A DNA stretch of 33,439 nt, from positions 1 to 33,439 of the forward strand of contig CANGDL010000016.1 in NCBI GenBank assembly GCA_947452675.1. The letters run 5' to 3'. The position numbers and the translations under genes were made by a program. Position 1 is the first letter of the stretch. The number at the start of each line of letters is the position of its first letter. Positions 1 through 7,291 of the stretch are shown here, in pieces. This DNA is from Microbacteriaceae bacterium. Its GTDB lineage: Bacteria > Actinomycetota > Actinomycetes > Actinomycetales > Microbacteriaceae. A model generated the notes under the pieces. That model was given only the letters and a program-made list of their open reading frames with translations, was not told where the DNA came from and searched no databases.

Positions 1-393
1 ATCCAGGCGCTGGTTGGCATCGACCCCGGGCCAAAGCAACTGCCTTATACGATTCGCCTGATGCTGTTGATCGGCACCCTGGCCTTCCACGCTTTCTTCG
101 GTCTCTCACTGATGAGCGGCAGCGGCTTGTTGCTGGCCGACTGGTATGGTGCGATGGGTCGAACCTGGGGCGTTGACCCATTGGCCGACCAGCAAACTGG
201 CGGTGCGATTGCCTGGGGAATTGGCGAACTGCCTTCGGCAGTCCTAACCCTGATCGTCTGTGTTCAGTGGTTCAACTCGGGCACCCGCGAGGCCCGCCGT
301 CTAGACCGCGCCAGCGACCGCTCGGGCAATAAGGACATCGAAGACTACAACGCATACCTGGAGCGCCTCGCCAAGCTTGAGGAGCGTCGCTAA
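1..393 (+). CDS. ctaG: Cytochrome c oxidase assembly protein CtaG, C-terminal part (5' end outside window)
   Basis: The reading frame is open from base 1, so only the last 130 residues are present. CtaG-family membrane proteins help deliver copper to the cytochrome c oxidase Cu centre; in many actinobacteria the domain is fused behind a CopD-like copper domain, but the N-terminus cannot be seen here. Visible signs are two hydrophobic segments (about residues 20-45 and 67-87 of the fragment), a conserved-looking stretch with His31, Asp47-Trp48 and the sequence DPLADQQTGG, and a charged cytoplasmic tail rich in Arg and Glu. The tail motif TREARRLDRA is typical of actinobacterial CtaG as I remember it. 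The stop codon TAA shares its last base with the ATG of the following helicase gene, so the two are probably co-transcribed. A CopC-like gene lies 5.7 kb downstream, which loosely fits a copper theme. Confidence 0.8.
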   Translation: MQALVGIDPGPKQLPYTIRLMLLIGTLAFHAFFGLSLMSGSGLLLADWYGAMGRTWGVDPLADQQTGGAIAWGIGELPSAVLTLIVCVQWFNSGTREARRLDRASDRSGNKDIEDYNAYLERLAKLEERR

Positions 394-1763
394 TGGAAAC
401 CGTGACGCTCTCAAGCGAACAGCAAGCCCTTTTCGATTACATCGAGGGTTCGGAAAACAACATCTTCGTGACCGGTCGTGCCGGCACGGGCAAATCGACC
501 CTACTCACCTATCTGATTGAGAACACCAAGAAGAAGGTTGCAGTCTGTGCGCCGACCGGTGTCGCCGCACTAAACGTTGGCGGTGTAACCATTCACTCGC
601 TCTTCGGCTTTCCGTTTGGCATCCTTGGCACCGAAGACATAGGCCGTCACCTGAACCGTCGCACTCGCGAGGTCTTGGCGGCAATCGACATGCTGGTCAT
701 CGATGAAGTTTCAATGGTGAACGCCGATCTGATGGACACCATGTCTAGGGCAATGGGCATCGCCCGTGGTCGCCGCAAGTTGCCTTTCGGTGGCGCACAG
801 GTGGTGATGTTTGGAGACCCGTACCAGCTCGCTCCGGTGCCGGGGAACAACGAAGAGCGCGCATACATGGCCGAGAACTATCAGAGCAACTGGTTCTTTG
901 ACGCCCACGTTTGGCGTGAAGACAGCCTCGAACGCTATGAATTGAGTGAAATTTTCCGCCAGCACGACGAGCATTTCAAAGAGATTTTGAACGCCATCCG
1001 TGACGGTTCATGCACGCAAGAAATGCTCGACTACATAAATCAGTGCGGAAACAGGTTCCCACCACACGATGATGTGATCCGCCTGGCCACAATTAATGAA
1101 AGCGTCAACTCGGTTAATCGTCACCGCATGTCTCGCCTCGAAACCAAGGCAAAGACCTTCAACGCCGTTTTCAGTGCAGCGGATGAAAAGGCCTTTGGCC
1201 GGACTCTGCCGGCCGAACCAGTTCTCGAACTCAAGGTTGGTGCGCAGGTCATGTTTATCAAGAACGATGATTCAAGCACCGTAAAGAACCCCAACGGCAC
1301 CGGCCTATTGAAACGCTGGGTTAACGGCACCATCGGCACAGTCGTCGACTTGCCAAGTTCTGGCGGAGTGGTCGTCGAGGTCGATGGTGAGACCTTCGAC
1401 GTTGGGCGTTCGACTTGGGAAAAGGTTCGCTATGAAATCGATGAACAATTCGACGAGGCTCTGGGCCGCGTGAAAGAAGTTCTAGTGGCAGTGCCACTGG
1501 CCGAATTCCAGCAGATTCCATTGCGCCTTGCTTGGGCGGTGACCGTGCACAAGTCGCAAGGTCAAACCTATGACGAGGTCGTAATTGACATGGGCCGTGG
1601 AGCCTTTAGCCCAGGCCAAACCTATGTTGCTTTGAGCCGAGTTCGCTCATTGGATGGGTTGTATCTAACGCGCGCGATTCGCATGAGCGACATCATGGTT
1701 GACCAGGACGTACTTAGATTTATGTCCTCATCTGTGAATAGCTCTGTTGCCAAGTTGTTCTAA
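393..1763 (+). CDS. Pif1-like superfamily 1B DNA helicase
   Basis: A 456-residue ATPase with the helicase motifs of the Pif1/RecD-like SF1B group: Walker A GRAGTGKS at residues 28-35, motif Ia APTGVAA at 53-59, Walker B DEVSM at 104-108, motif III GDPYQLAPV at 141-149, and near the C-terminus the VTVHKSQGQT and YVALSRVRS motifs that contact ATP and DNA. Pif1-family enzymes unwind 5'-to-3' and remove structures such as G-quadruplexes and stalled-fork intermediates; the cellular role of the short bacterial members is poorly defined, so the function here is a family inference. The length is that of a minimal helicase core without extra N- or C-terminal domains. Its ATG overlaps the ctaG stop by one base (TAATG), suggesting translational coupling, and the MMPL gene begins 19 bases after its stop. 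Confidence 0.9.
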   Translation: METVTLSSEQQALFDYIEGSENNIFVTGRAGTGKSTLLTYLIENTKKKVAVCAPTGVAALNVGGVTIHSLFGFPFGILGTEDIGRHLNRRTREVLAAIDMLVIDEVSMVNADLMDTMSRAMGIARGRRKLPFGGAQVVMFGDPYQLAPVPGNNEERAYMAENYQSNWFFDAHVWREDSLERYELSEIFRQHDEHFKEILNAIRDGSCTQEMLDYINQCGNRFPPHDDVIRLATINESVNSVNRHRMSRLETKAKTFNAVFSAADEKAFGRTLPAEPVLELKVGAQVMFIKNDDSSTVKNPNGTGLLKRWVNGTIGTVVDLPSSGGVVVEVDGETFDVGRSTWEKVRYEIDEQFDEALGRVKEVLVAVPLAEFQQIPLRLAWAVTVHKSQGQTYDEVVIDMGRGAFSPGQTYVALSRVRSLDGLYLTRAIRMSDIMVDQDVLRFMSSSVNSSVAKLF

Positions 1764-1782
1764 AGGCTGTGAGACTGGAGTT

Positions 1783-3939
1783 ATGAAGAGATTAGGCAAC
1801 CTGGTAGTTGGCCGTAGCAAACTTTCACTTTGGGGCTTTATCGCCCTAATCCTGTTTTCAACCATCTGGGGTTTCCAGTCTTTTGCCGGCCTTAAGGCTG
1901 GCGGCTATGACGACCCGGGCAGCGACTCCGCCAAGGTAGTGACTATCCTCACCGATGATTTCAAGCAGGCCCAACCCGAAGTTGTGATTCTCGCCGACTT
2001 TCCGAACGGTGCTGATCAGCCGGCCAGCGCAGCCACCGGCAAAGATTTGGCCGACAAGCTCAAGTCTTATTCAGGAGTTACAAAAGTCAGTAGCTATTAC
2101 AGCCTCGGTAGCCCAGTGTCACTGCGCAGCGATGACGGTAAAGCCGTTTATTTCTTTGCCTATCTAAATGCCGATGTAAACCAGGCCAAAGTCGGTGGCC
2201 AAATCTCGGACGAGATAACCGGGAATTTTGAGGGTGCAAAGATTTACGTTGCCGGCTATGCGGCAATTACTCACGCCATAAATGGTGCCATTTCGAAGGA
2301 CCTGGCGGCCGCAGAGTCGATTGCGGTGCCGCTCACCATGCTGCTCCTGATTTTTGTCTTCGGATCCCTGGTTTCGGCCGGTTTGCCAATGATGGTAGGC
2401 GGCCTCGCCATCCTGGGTTCGTTCTTCTTCATTTGGGTTTCCACTCAGCTAACCGATACCTCGGTGTTCGCCCTAAACCTGATAACCGGTATGGGTCTTG
2501 GCTTAGGCATCGATTATGCCCTCTTGATCGTCAATCGATTTAGAGAGGAGCGCAAGCGCGGAACCGAGGTTTCGGATGCGGTTCGAGTCACGGTTGCCAC
2601 TGCCGGTCGAACGGTGCTGTTCTCTGGACTGACCGTTGCGATTGTGCTCGGCTCGATGCTGTTCTTCCCTCAGTATTTCTTGAAGTCGTTTGCCATTGGT
2701 GGCGTCGTTGTAGTTCTATTGGCGGTTGCCGGCGCACTAATCGCCCTCCCCGCCATGCTGAATCTGCTTGGCGACCGCATCAATAAGGTCAAGGTGATCC
2801 GCGGAGATTTGGCTCCTAAAGATTCAGGTGCATGGGGTGCCATCGCCCGCTTTGTGATGCGCCGACCGCTGCCGGTTCTCGTGGTTACTCTGCTCGCGCT
2901 AGGCGGTTTGATGAGTCTTTCCAGTGGCGTGGTGTTTGGTCAGGTAGACGATCGTGTACTGCCGAGCACAAACCCTGCCGTGATTGCCAGCAACGTAATT
3001 CGTGACCGCTTCAGCGCAAGCGAGGGTTCACCGGTTGACATCATCATTCAAGGCGCCACGGCCAGCGACATCGCCGACTACACCATTACGTTATCGAAGC
3101 AGCCGCACATCGTTCGGGTGCAAAGCACCGCGGGCATTGCACAAAACGGAGTGCTCGATGAGGGCTATGCGGCAGCTTTTACCGGCTATGCGAAGGGTAA
3201 CTACCAACACGTGGTTGCGATCCACAATATCGATTCCCGATCCACCGCCGGTCTGACCCTGACCAAGCAAATTCGCGAGCTTAAGTCTGCGAAAAATGAA
3301 ATTTTGGTCGGCGGCTCCGCTGCGATTTACACCGACTCACAGCAGGGAATCGAAAAAAGCCTACCTGTCGCAGTCGGATGGATTTTTGCCTGGACCCTGA
3401 TCTTGCTCTTCTTGTTCACCGGTTCGGTGTTGTTACCGATCAAAGCGGTGTTGCTCAACGTGGTCTCTCTGGGCGCAACCCTGGGGTTCCTGACCTGGGT
3501 TTTCATCGGCGGGCACTTGAAGTGGCTGATCGGCGACTTTATCAACACCGGCACGATTGACACCTCATCCTTGGTATTGATTGTGATTGTGGCCTTCGGC
3601 CTCTCGATGGACTACGAGCTCTTCCTGCTTAGCCGCATCAAGGAGCAGCACGAGGCCGGCCTCGGCACCACCGAATCGGTGGCCATCGGGCTTCAGCGTT
3701 CGGGTCGAATCATCACTGCGGCGGCTCTGGTCTTGGCGGTCAGTTTCTTGGCGTTCATCACCTCGGGCGTGACCATTATGAAAATGCTCGGCCTTGGCAT
3801 CGCGTTCGCAATCCTGCTCGATGCGACTATCGTTAGAGCACTGCTTGTTCCGGCGCTGATGCGCCTACTCGGTGACCTCAACTGGTGGGCGCCTAAGTGG
3901 ATGAAAACAATTTACAAGAAAGTCGGCTTAGACCATTAG
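1783..3939 (+). CDS. MMPL/RND-family membrane exporter
   Basis: A 718-residue protein with the duplicated architecture of MMPL transporters: TM1 (about 15-33), an extracytoplasmic domain of about 140 residues, a five-helix bundle (about 175-335), TM7 (about 365-388), a second extracytoplasmic domain and a final five-helix bundle. Both bundles carry the Asp-Tyr pair expected for proton relay, in GIDYALLIVNRF and SMDYELFLLSRI. Actinobacterial members export lipids, siderophores or drugs; the substrate cannot be told here. I place the start at the ATG at 1783, which has GGAG (1777-1780) just upstream and puts a basic N-terminus before TM1. An in-frame TTG at 1747 would overlap the helicase gene and has no good ribosome site. 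A DHA2-type MFS gene follows after 43 bases, so the pair may form an efflux cluster, but no regulator is adjacent. Confidence 0.87.
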   Translation: MKRLGNLVVGRSKLSLWGFIALILFSTIWGFQSFAGLKAGGYDDPGSDSAKVVTILTDDFKQAQPEVVILADFPNGADQPASAATGKDLADKLKSYSGVTKVSSYYSLGSPVSLRSDDGKAVYFFAYLNADVNQAKVGGQISDEITGNFEGAKIYVAGYAAITHAINGAISKDLAAAESIAVPLTMLLLIFVFGSLVSAGLPMMVGGLAILGSFFFIWVSTQLTDTSVFALNLITGMGLGLGIDYALLIVNRFREERKRGTEVSDAVRVTVATAGRTVLFSGLTVAIVLGSMLFFPQYFLKSFAIGGVVVVLLAVAGALIALPAMLNLLGDRINKVKVIRGDLAPKDSGAWGAIARFVMRRPLPVLVVTLLALGGLMSLSSGVVFGQVDDRVLPSTNPAVIASNVIRDRFSASEGSPVDIIIQGATASDIADYTITLSKQPHIVRVQSTAGIAQNGVLDEGYAAAFTGYAKGNYQHVVAIHNIDSRSTAGLTLTKQIRELKSAKNEILVGGSAAIYTDSQQGIEKSLPVAVGWIFAWTLILLFLFTGSVLLPIKAVLLNVVSLGATLGFLTWVFIGGHLKWLIGDFINTGTIDTSSLVLIVIVAFGLSMDYELFLLSRIKEQHEAGLGTTESVAIGLQRSGRIITAAALVLAVSFLAFITSGVTIMKMLGLGIAFAILLDATIVRALLVPALMRLLGDLNWWAPKWMKTIYKKVGLDH

Positions 3940-3982
3940 CAACCCAACCACAACTGCGCAGTCAACTTCCGGCGCGGCTGAC

Positions 3983-5383
3983 ATGTATAAATATCGCTGG
4001 TTCGTTCTTGCGGTAATGCTTACCGCTGAAATCATGGATTTGCTAGACAGCACAATCGTGAATGTGGCTGGGCCGACACTGGCGCAGAAACTTGGTGCAT
4101 CAAGCACCGACCTACAGTGGATCATTGGGGGTTACACCCTTAGCCTCGGCGCGGGTTTGGTTTTGGGTGGCCGCTTGGGAGATCGCCTCGGGCGTCGAAA
4201 CATGTTCCTGTTCGGTTTGATTGGCTTCACACTAGCCTCGTTGCTTTGTTCGATTTCTGCCAGCCCGCAGGAGCTGATTGGCTTTCGAGTCGTTCAGGGA
4301 TTCCTCGGAGCCATGCTTTTACCCCAGGGCTTCGGACTCATCCGTGCCTCGTTCCCAGCCGATCAGTATGCTTCTGCGTTCGCAGTCTTTGGGCCGGTCT
4401 TCGGATTGGGTGGAATCATCGGACCGGTTATCGGTGGCGGCATCATCCAGGCGAACATTCTTGACCTCGGTTGGCGTTCAGTGTTCCTCGTGAACGTGCC
4501 ACTGGGTGTTGCGGCCGCGATCATCGCTTGGCGCATTCTGCCTAGAACCCCTGGCGATAAGTCGATCAAAATTGACCTTCTCGGCACCCTAATCATCATG
4601 GCATCTTCGGTTGCCCTAATTTATCCACTCATCCAGGGACAGGTGGAAGGTTGGCCGTTATGGACTTGGTTGTGCCTTGCAAGCTCTTTGGTTGGCTTCT
4701 ACCTCTTCGTACTTCAGCAGCGTTGGAGCGCAGGCCGCGGCGGCACCGCGCTTATCGACGCGCGAATTTTCAAGCAGCGCGCCTACACGGTTGGCGTCAG
4801 CTCGATCGCGTTCTTCTTTACCGGCATGACCGGCATCTACCTGATCGTCACTTTGTTTTTGCAAATTGGTCACGGGTTCAGCGCCGGCGATGCTGGTCTC
4901 TGGAACATTCCGATCGCTCTGGGCAGCGCAATTGGTGGAACCCTCAGCGGCGCCGTGCTCTCTGAGAAACTGGGTCGTGGCGTGTTGCAACTCGGCGTCG
5001 TGGTCCAGGCCGCCGGAGCGGGCTTGCTTTGGTTTGCAGTCAGCGCGTTCACTGACTTCAACATCTGGCAGTACGTGCCGGGCATGGTCGTTGCCGGCGT
5101 TGGCACCGGCTTGGTCGTTGCGGCACTATTCGACAGCATTTTGAGCACCGTGGACGACCAGTTGGTTGGCTCGGCATCGGGTGTTCTCTCGGCTATTCAG
5201 TCGATCGCGGCGTCATTAGGTGTGGCAATCTTTGGAACCGTGTTCTTCCAGGCAGTCAAGGGCGGCGACATCATCGCATCGCTCACAAATAGCCTTAGCG
5301 TCGACTTCATCATCCTCGCCGGATTCGCGGTGCTGACTTTCTTCTTCCCAAAGAAAAAGGCCGAGTCAGAGTTCTCGATTTAG
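3983..5383 (+). CDS. DHA2-family (EmrB/QacA-type) 14-TM MFS efflux protein
   Basis: A 466-residue integral membrane protein with about 14 hydrophobic segments. It shows the DHA2 signature LDSTIVNVAGP at residues 21-31 in TM1, MFS motif A GGRLGDRLGRR at 62-72, and an antiporter motif C-like GGIIGPVIGGG in TM5. Such proteins exchange protons for hydrophobic drugs, dyes or other amphiphiles; no specific substrate can be assigned. The ATG at 3983 has neither a clear Shine-Dalgarno sequence nor a TAnnnT box at leaderless distance, so it may depend on read-through from the MMPL gene, or the start may be imperfectly placed. A short palindrome at 5395-5409 follows the stop codon. Confidence 0.87.
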   Translation: MYKYRWFVLAVMLTAEIMDLLDSTIVNVAGPTLAQKLGASSTDLQWIIGGYTLSLGAGLVLGGRLGDRLGRRNMFLFGLIGFTLASLLCSISASPQELIGFRVVQGFLGAMLLPQGFGLIRASFPADQYASAFAVFGPVFGLGGIIGPVIGGGIIQANILDLGWRSVFLVNVPLGVAAAIIAWRILPRTPGDKSIKIDLLGTLIIMASSVALIYPLIQGQVEGWPLWTWLCLASSLVGFYLFVLQQRWSAGRGGTALIDARIFKQRAYTVGVSSIAFFFTGMTGIYLIVTLFLQIGHGFSAGDAGLWNIPIALGSAIGGTLSGAVLSEKLGRGVLQLGVVVQAAGAGLLWFAVSAFTDFNIWQYVPGMVVAGVGTGLVVAALFDSILSTVDDQLVGSASGVLSAIQSIAASLGVAIFGTVFFQAVKGGDIIASLTNSLSVDFIILAGFAVLTFFFPKKKAESEFSI

Positions 5384-5394
5384 CCAAAAATTCG

Positions 5395-5409
5395 AGCGCC
5401 TTCGGCGCT
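5395..5409 (+). repeat. Short palindrome AGCGCC-TTC-GGCGCT (copy 1 of a dispersed element)
   Basis: A perfect 6-bp stem with a TTC triloop, 12 bases after the stop of the DHA2 gene and 25 bases before dcd. It could act as a weak terminator or mRNA 3'-end stabiliser, although no T-run follows. The 17-mer GAGCGCCTTCGGCGCTG (5394-5410) recurs exactly at 6931-6947, and a covarying relative is at 22272-22286 with the same flanks. Confidence 0.65.
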
Positions 5410-5422
5410 GAGTGGCTGCCGC

Positions 5423-5428
5423 TAAACT
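5423..5428 (+). promoter_or_regulatory. -10 box (TAAACT) for leaderless dcd
   Basis: TAAACT ends exactly 6 nt before the ATG at 5435 and no Shine-Dalgarno sequence is present, so transcription should start at or next to the start codon. The same hexamer at the same distance precedes pyrE and lysE. No clear -35 box is visible. Confidence 0.65.
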
Positions 5429-5434
5429 TGAACC

Positions 5435-6034
5435 ATGCTTATGTCAGACCGCGATATCCGCGCATCAATTGAAGCCGGCCAGATCGGCCTTGAGCCACTA
5501 GACATGTCGCTCTTGCAGCCGTCATCTTTCGACGTGCGCATCGACCGCTTCTTCCGCCTGTTCGATAACCACAAGTATGCGTTTATCGACCCAGCCGAGC
5601 AGCAGGACGACCTGACCCGATTCGTCGAGGTCGCCCCGGATGAGCCGTTCATTTTGCACCCGGGCGAATTCGTGCTCGGTTCAACTTATGAGTTTGTGAA
5701 GCTGCCAGACAACATCGCCGCGCGTCTCGAGGGCAAGAGCTCTCTCGGTCGCCTCGGTCTAGTCACCCACTCGACCGCCGGCTTCGTTGACCCAGGTTTC
5801 AACGGTCACGTCACCCTTGAACTTTCAAACATGGCAACCTTGCCGATCAAGCTTTGGCCGGGAATGAAGATCGGTCAGCTTTGCTTCTTCCAGCTGAGCT
5901 CCCCCTCCGAGACCCCCTACGGTTCAGACAAATACTTGAACCGCTATCAGGGTCAGCGCGGCCCAACCGCCTCGCGTTCATACATGAACTTTTATCGCAC
6001 CGACGTCGGCACCGAGCCACTCGAGCAGAACTAA
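5435..6034 (+). CDS. dcd: dCTP deaminase, probably dUMP-forming (bifunctional)
   Basis: A 199-residue enzyme of the dCTP deaminase/dUTPase fold, soluble and normally trimeric. The core [24 protein letters not shown] and the C-terminal [12 protein letters not shown] are plain. The SerSer pair, the Glu of RLEGKSS and the Gly in HSTAG match my memory of the mycobacterial bifunctional enzyme, which both deaminates dCTP and cleaves the triphosphate to give dUMP, rather than the E. coli monofunctional form (DGRSSLAR, HVTAHRID). The start MLMSDRDI is the normal family N-terminus. Expression is predicted from a leaderless promoter at 5423. The copC gene begins 23 bases downstream with its own ribosome site, so the two may be co-transcribed. 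Confidence 0.93.
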   Translation: MLMSDRDIRASIEAGQIGLEPLDMSLLQPSSFDVRIDRFFRLFDNHKYAFIDPAEQQDDLTRFVEVAPDEPFILHPGEFVLGSTYEFVKLPDNIAARLEGKSSLGRLGLVTHSTAGFVDPGFNGHVTLELSNMATLPIKLWPGMKIGQLCFFQLSSPSETPYGSDKYLNRYQGQRGPTASRSYMNFYRTDVGTEPLEQN

Positions 6035-6057
6035 AAACGAAAAATTCAGGAGCAAAG

Positions 6058-6648
6058 TTGAACAAGTTTGCCAAGGCCTTCGCAGCCCTATCCCTCGCAA
6101 TTGCAGCTGTAATGCCAGCCCAGGCAGCGTTTGCACACGCGCAGCTGGTTAGCTCAAACCCACCGGCAGACTCTGTGATCGGAACGGCACCAGACCAGGT
6201 GATTTTGACTTTCGACGAGAAGTTGATGGTGGTGGCAGACTCGAAGACCGCTAACCAGATCCAAGTGACTGATGATGCTGGAGCCAGGGTTGACCAGGGT
6301 GACAGCAAGCTTGATGGTGCAGTGCTCACCGTTTCTCTGAAGCCAAACCTCGCGCTCGGCAAATATAAGGTTGAATACCGTTTCGTTGCCGACGACGGCC
6401 ACGCCGAGGAGGCCAACTACAGATTCGAGGTCAGCCAGGCCGCTCAGGATGGCCAGGCCACACCGATGGCGGTTGACGATGCCACGCCGACGGCGACCCT
6501 GTATGACGCAAACAACATGGCTCGCACCGCAAAGACGCCTGATTCGAACAACGCGGTGGCGACCGGAATCGGCGTTGCGGTTGGTGCAGTGCTAGTCGCC
6601 GGAGCGATGTTCTTCTTGTTCCGTCGTTTTAAATCTCAGCAAAAATAA
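6058..6648 (+). CDS. CopC-like copper-binding protein with C-terminal membrane anchor
   Basis: A 196-residue exported protein starting at TTG 6058, chosen because CAGGAG lies at 6047-6052, the N-terminus then forms a signal peptide (MNKFAKAFAALSLAIAAVMP, cleavage about AFA|HAQ), and any earlier start would overlap dcd. Mature CopC proteins begin with a His that ligates Cu(II); here the mature end would be HAQLVSSNPPADS. The rest follows the CopC beta-barrel pattern, with a second His in the DDGH motif (about residue 116) before a final strand. A low-complexity linker and one TM helix (about 165-187) with a basic tail anchor it to the membrane. It may supply copper to a CopD/CtaG-type partner, one of which lies at the window start. 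Its last 20 bases overlap the convergent lysE gene. Confidence 0.85.
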   Translation: MNKFAKAFAALSLAIAAVMPAQAAFAHAQLVSSNPPADSVIGTAPDQVILTFDEKLMVVADSKTANQIQVTDDAGARVDQGDSKLDGAVLTVSLKPNLALGKYKVEYRFVADDGHAEEANYRFEVSQAAQDGQATPMAVDDATPTATLYDANNMARTAKTPDSNNAVATGIGVAVGAVLVAGAMFFLFRRFKSQQK

Positions 6649-7279
6649 GCGCTGCAATCGCGGCGAAGGCGATGGCGCAGATCACATCCATGATGCGGTT
6701 AAAACGAGCCGACTTCATGGTTTCGCTTAGCTTGACTGCGGCATAGACAATCACTGTCTGCCAGACCAGGGCCATCCCGATGAAAATGGATGAGAGAACG
6801 GACAGTTGCAACGGAACATTGGTTGCTTTGCCTATGAAGAGCGGGAAGAAAGCTAAGTAGAACAGCAGCGGCTTCGGGTTGGTTACGTTGCTAATCAGAC
6901 CCTGCATGAATGGCGAACCCTTTTTCACCGGAGCGCCTTCGGCGCTGGAGGGGTTGCCGGCCGGGGCACTAAGACTAACTAACGAGGGTTTGATTGCGGC
7001 TCGCGCAGCCATGATAGCCAAGTAGCTCATGTAAATTCCGCCGAGAATTTTCAGCACCAGGATAGCCGCGGCAATCTTTGAGACCACGAGTCCGACTCCG
7101 GAAATCATGAGCAAGGCCTGGGTGGTGTTGCCGAGGTTGATGCCCCAGAGGGCAGACATTCCATCCTTGACCCCGCGCGAGTGCGAGATGCGAAGCAGCA
7201 CAAATGAGTCGGCGCCAGGCGACAAAATGATGATTAGTGAGGCCAGGCTAAATGGCAACAGCTGGCTGAAATCGAGCAT
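6629..7279 (-). CDS. LysE/RhtB-family amino acid exporter
   Basis: A 216-residue membrane protein with about six hydrophobic segments. The N-terminal SPGADSFVLLRISHSRGVKDG is the LysE/RhtB family signature region (SPGP in most members), followed by a GxxxG-containing segment and TM3. Such proteins export amino acids such as lysine, threonine or homoserine; the substrate is not predictable. The loop between TM3 and TM4 contains a Ser/Ala/Pro-rich stretch that is encoded by a palindrome shared with an intergenic site (6932-6946). The gene starts 9 bases after the UMF1-like MFS gene, and its -10 box overlaps that gene's stop codon. GGAG also lies just before the ATG, but only 2 bases away. The 3' end overlaps copC by 20 bp in convergent orientation. 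Confidence 0.87.
   Translation of the reverse strand: MLDFSQLLPFSLASLIIILSPGADSFVLLRISHSRGVKDGMSALWGINLGNTTQALLMISGVGLVVSKIAAAILVLKILGGIYMSYLAIMAARAAIKPSLVSLSAPAGNPSSAEGAPVKKGSPFMQGLISNVTNPKPLLFYLAFFPLFIGKATNVPLQLSVLSSIFIGMALVWQTVIVYAAVKLSETMKSARFNRIMDVICAIAFAAIAALIFAEI
6932..6946. repeat. Short palindrome AGCGCC-TTC-GGCGCT inside lysE (copy 2)
   Basis: Identical in 17 bases to the intergenic copy at 5394-5410. It is read in frame in lysE as a Ser-Ala-Glu-Gly-Ala stretch in the cytoplasmic loop after TM3, a place tolerant of insertion. Confidence 0.6.
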
Positions 7280-7285
7280 TGCTCC

Positions 7286-7291
7286 AGTTTA
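7286..7291 (-). promoter_or_regulatory. -10 box (TAAACT) for lysE, overlapping the upstream stop codon
   Basis: On the minus strand TAAACT is followed by 6 nt (ggagca) and the lysE ATG. Its first three bases are the TAA stop of the upstream MFS gene. A leaderless promoter is likely, but the GGAG within the 6 nt could also serve as a poorly spaced ribosome site on a longer transcript. Confidence 0.5.

Noticed and set aside
711-1521. Several minus-strand reading frames of 60-90 codons across the helicase gene
   Set aside because: They lack domain features and ribosome sites and are antisense shadows of a strongly conserved gene; the same applies to similar frames opposite dnaK, clpB, purA and others.
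3593-3603. Palindrome GGCC-TTC-GGCC in the MMPL gene as another repeat copy
   Set aside because: Only 4 bp of stem, no shared flanks, and it encodes a conserved Ala-Phe-Gly of the MMPL motif; chance is enough.
5854-6057. A longer copC reading frame beginning inside dcd
   Set aside because: It would overlap most of the dcd 3' end and bury the signal peptide; the TTG at 6058 with CAGGAG upstream fits CopC.
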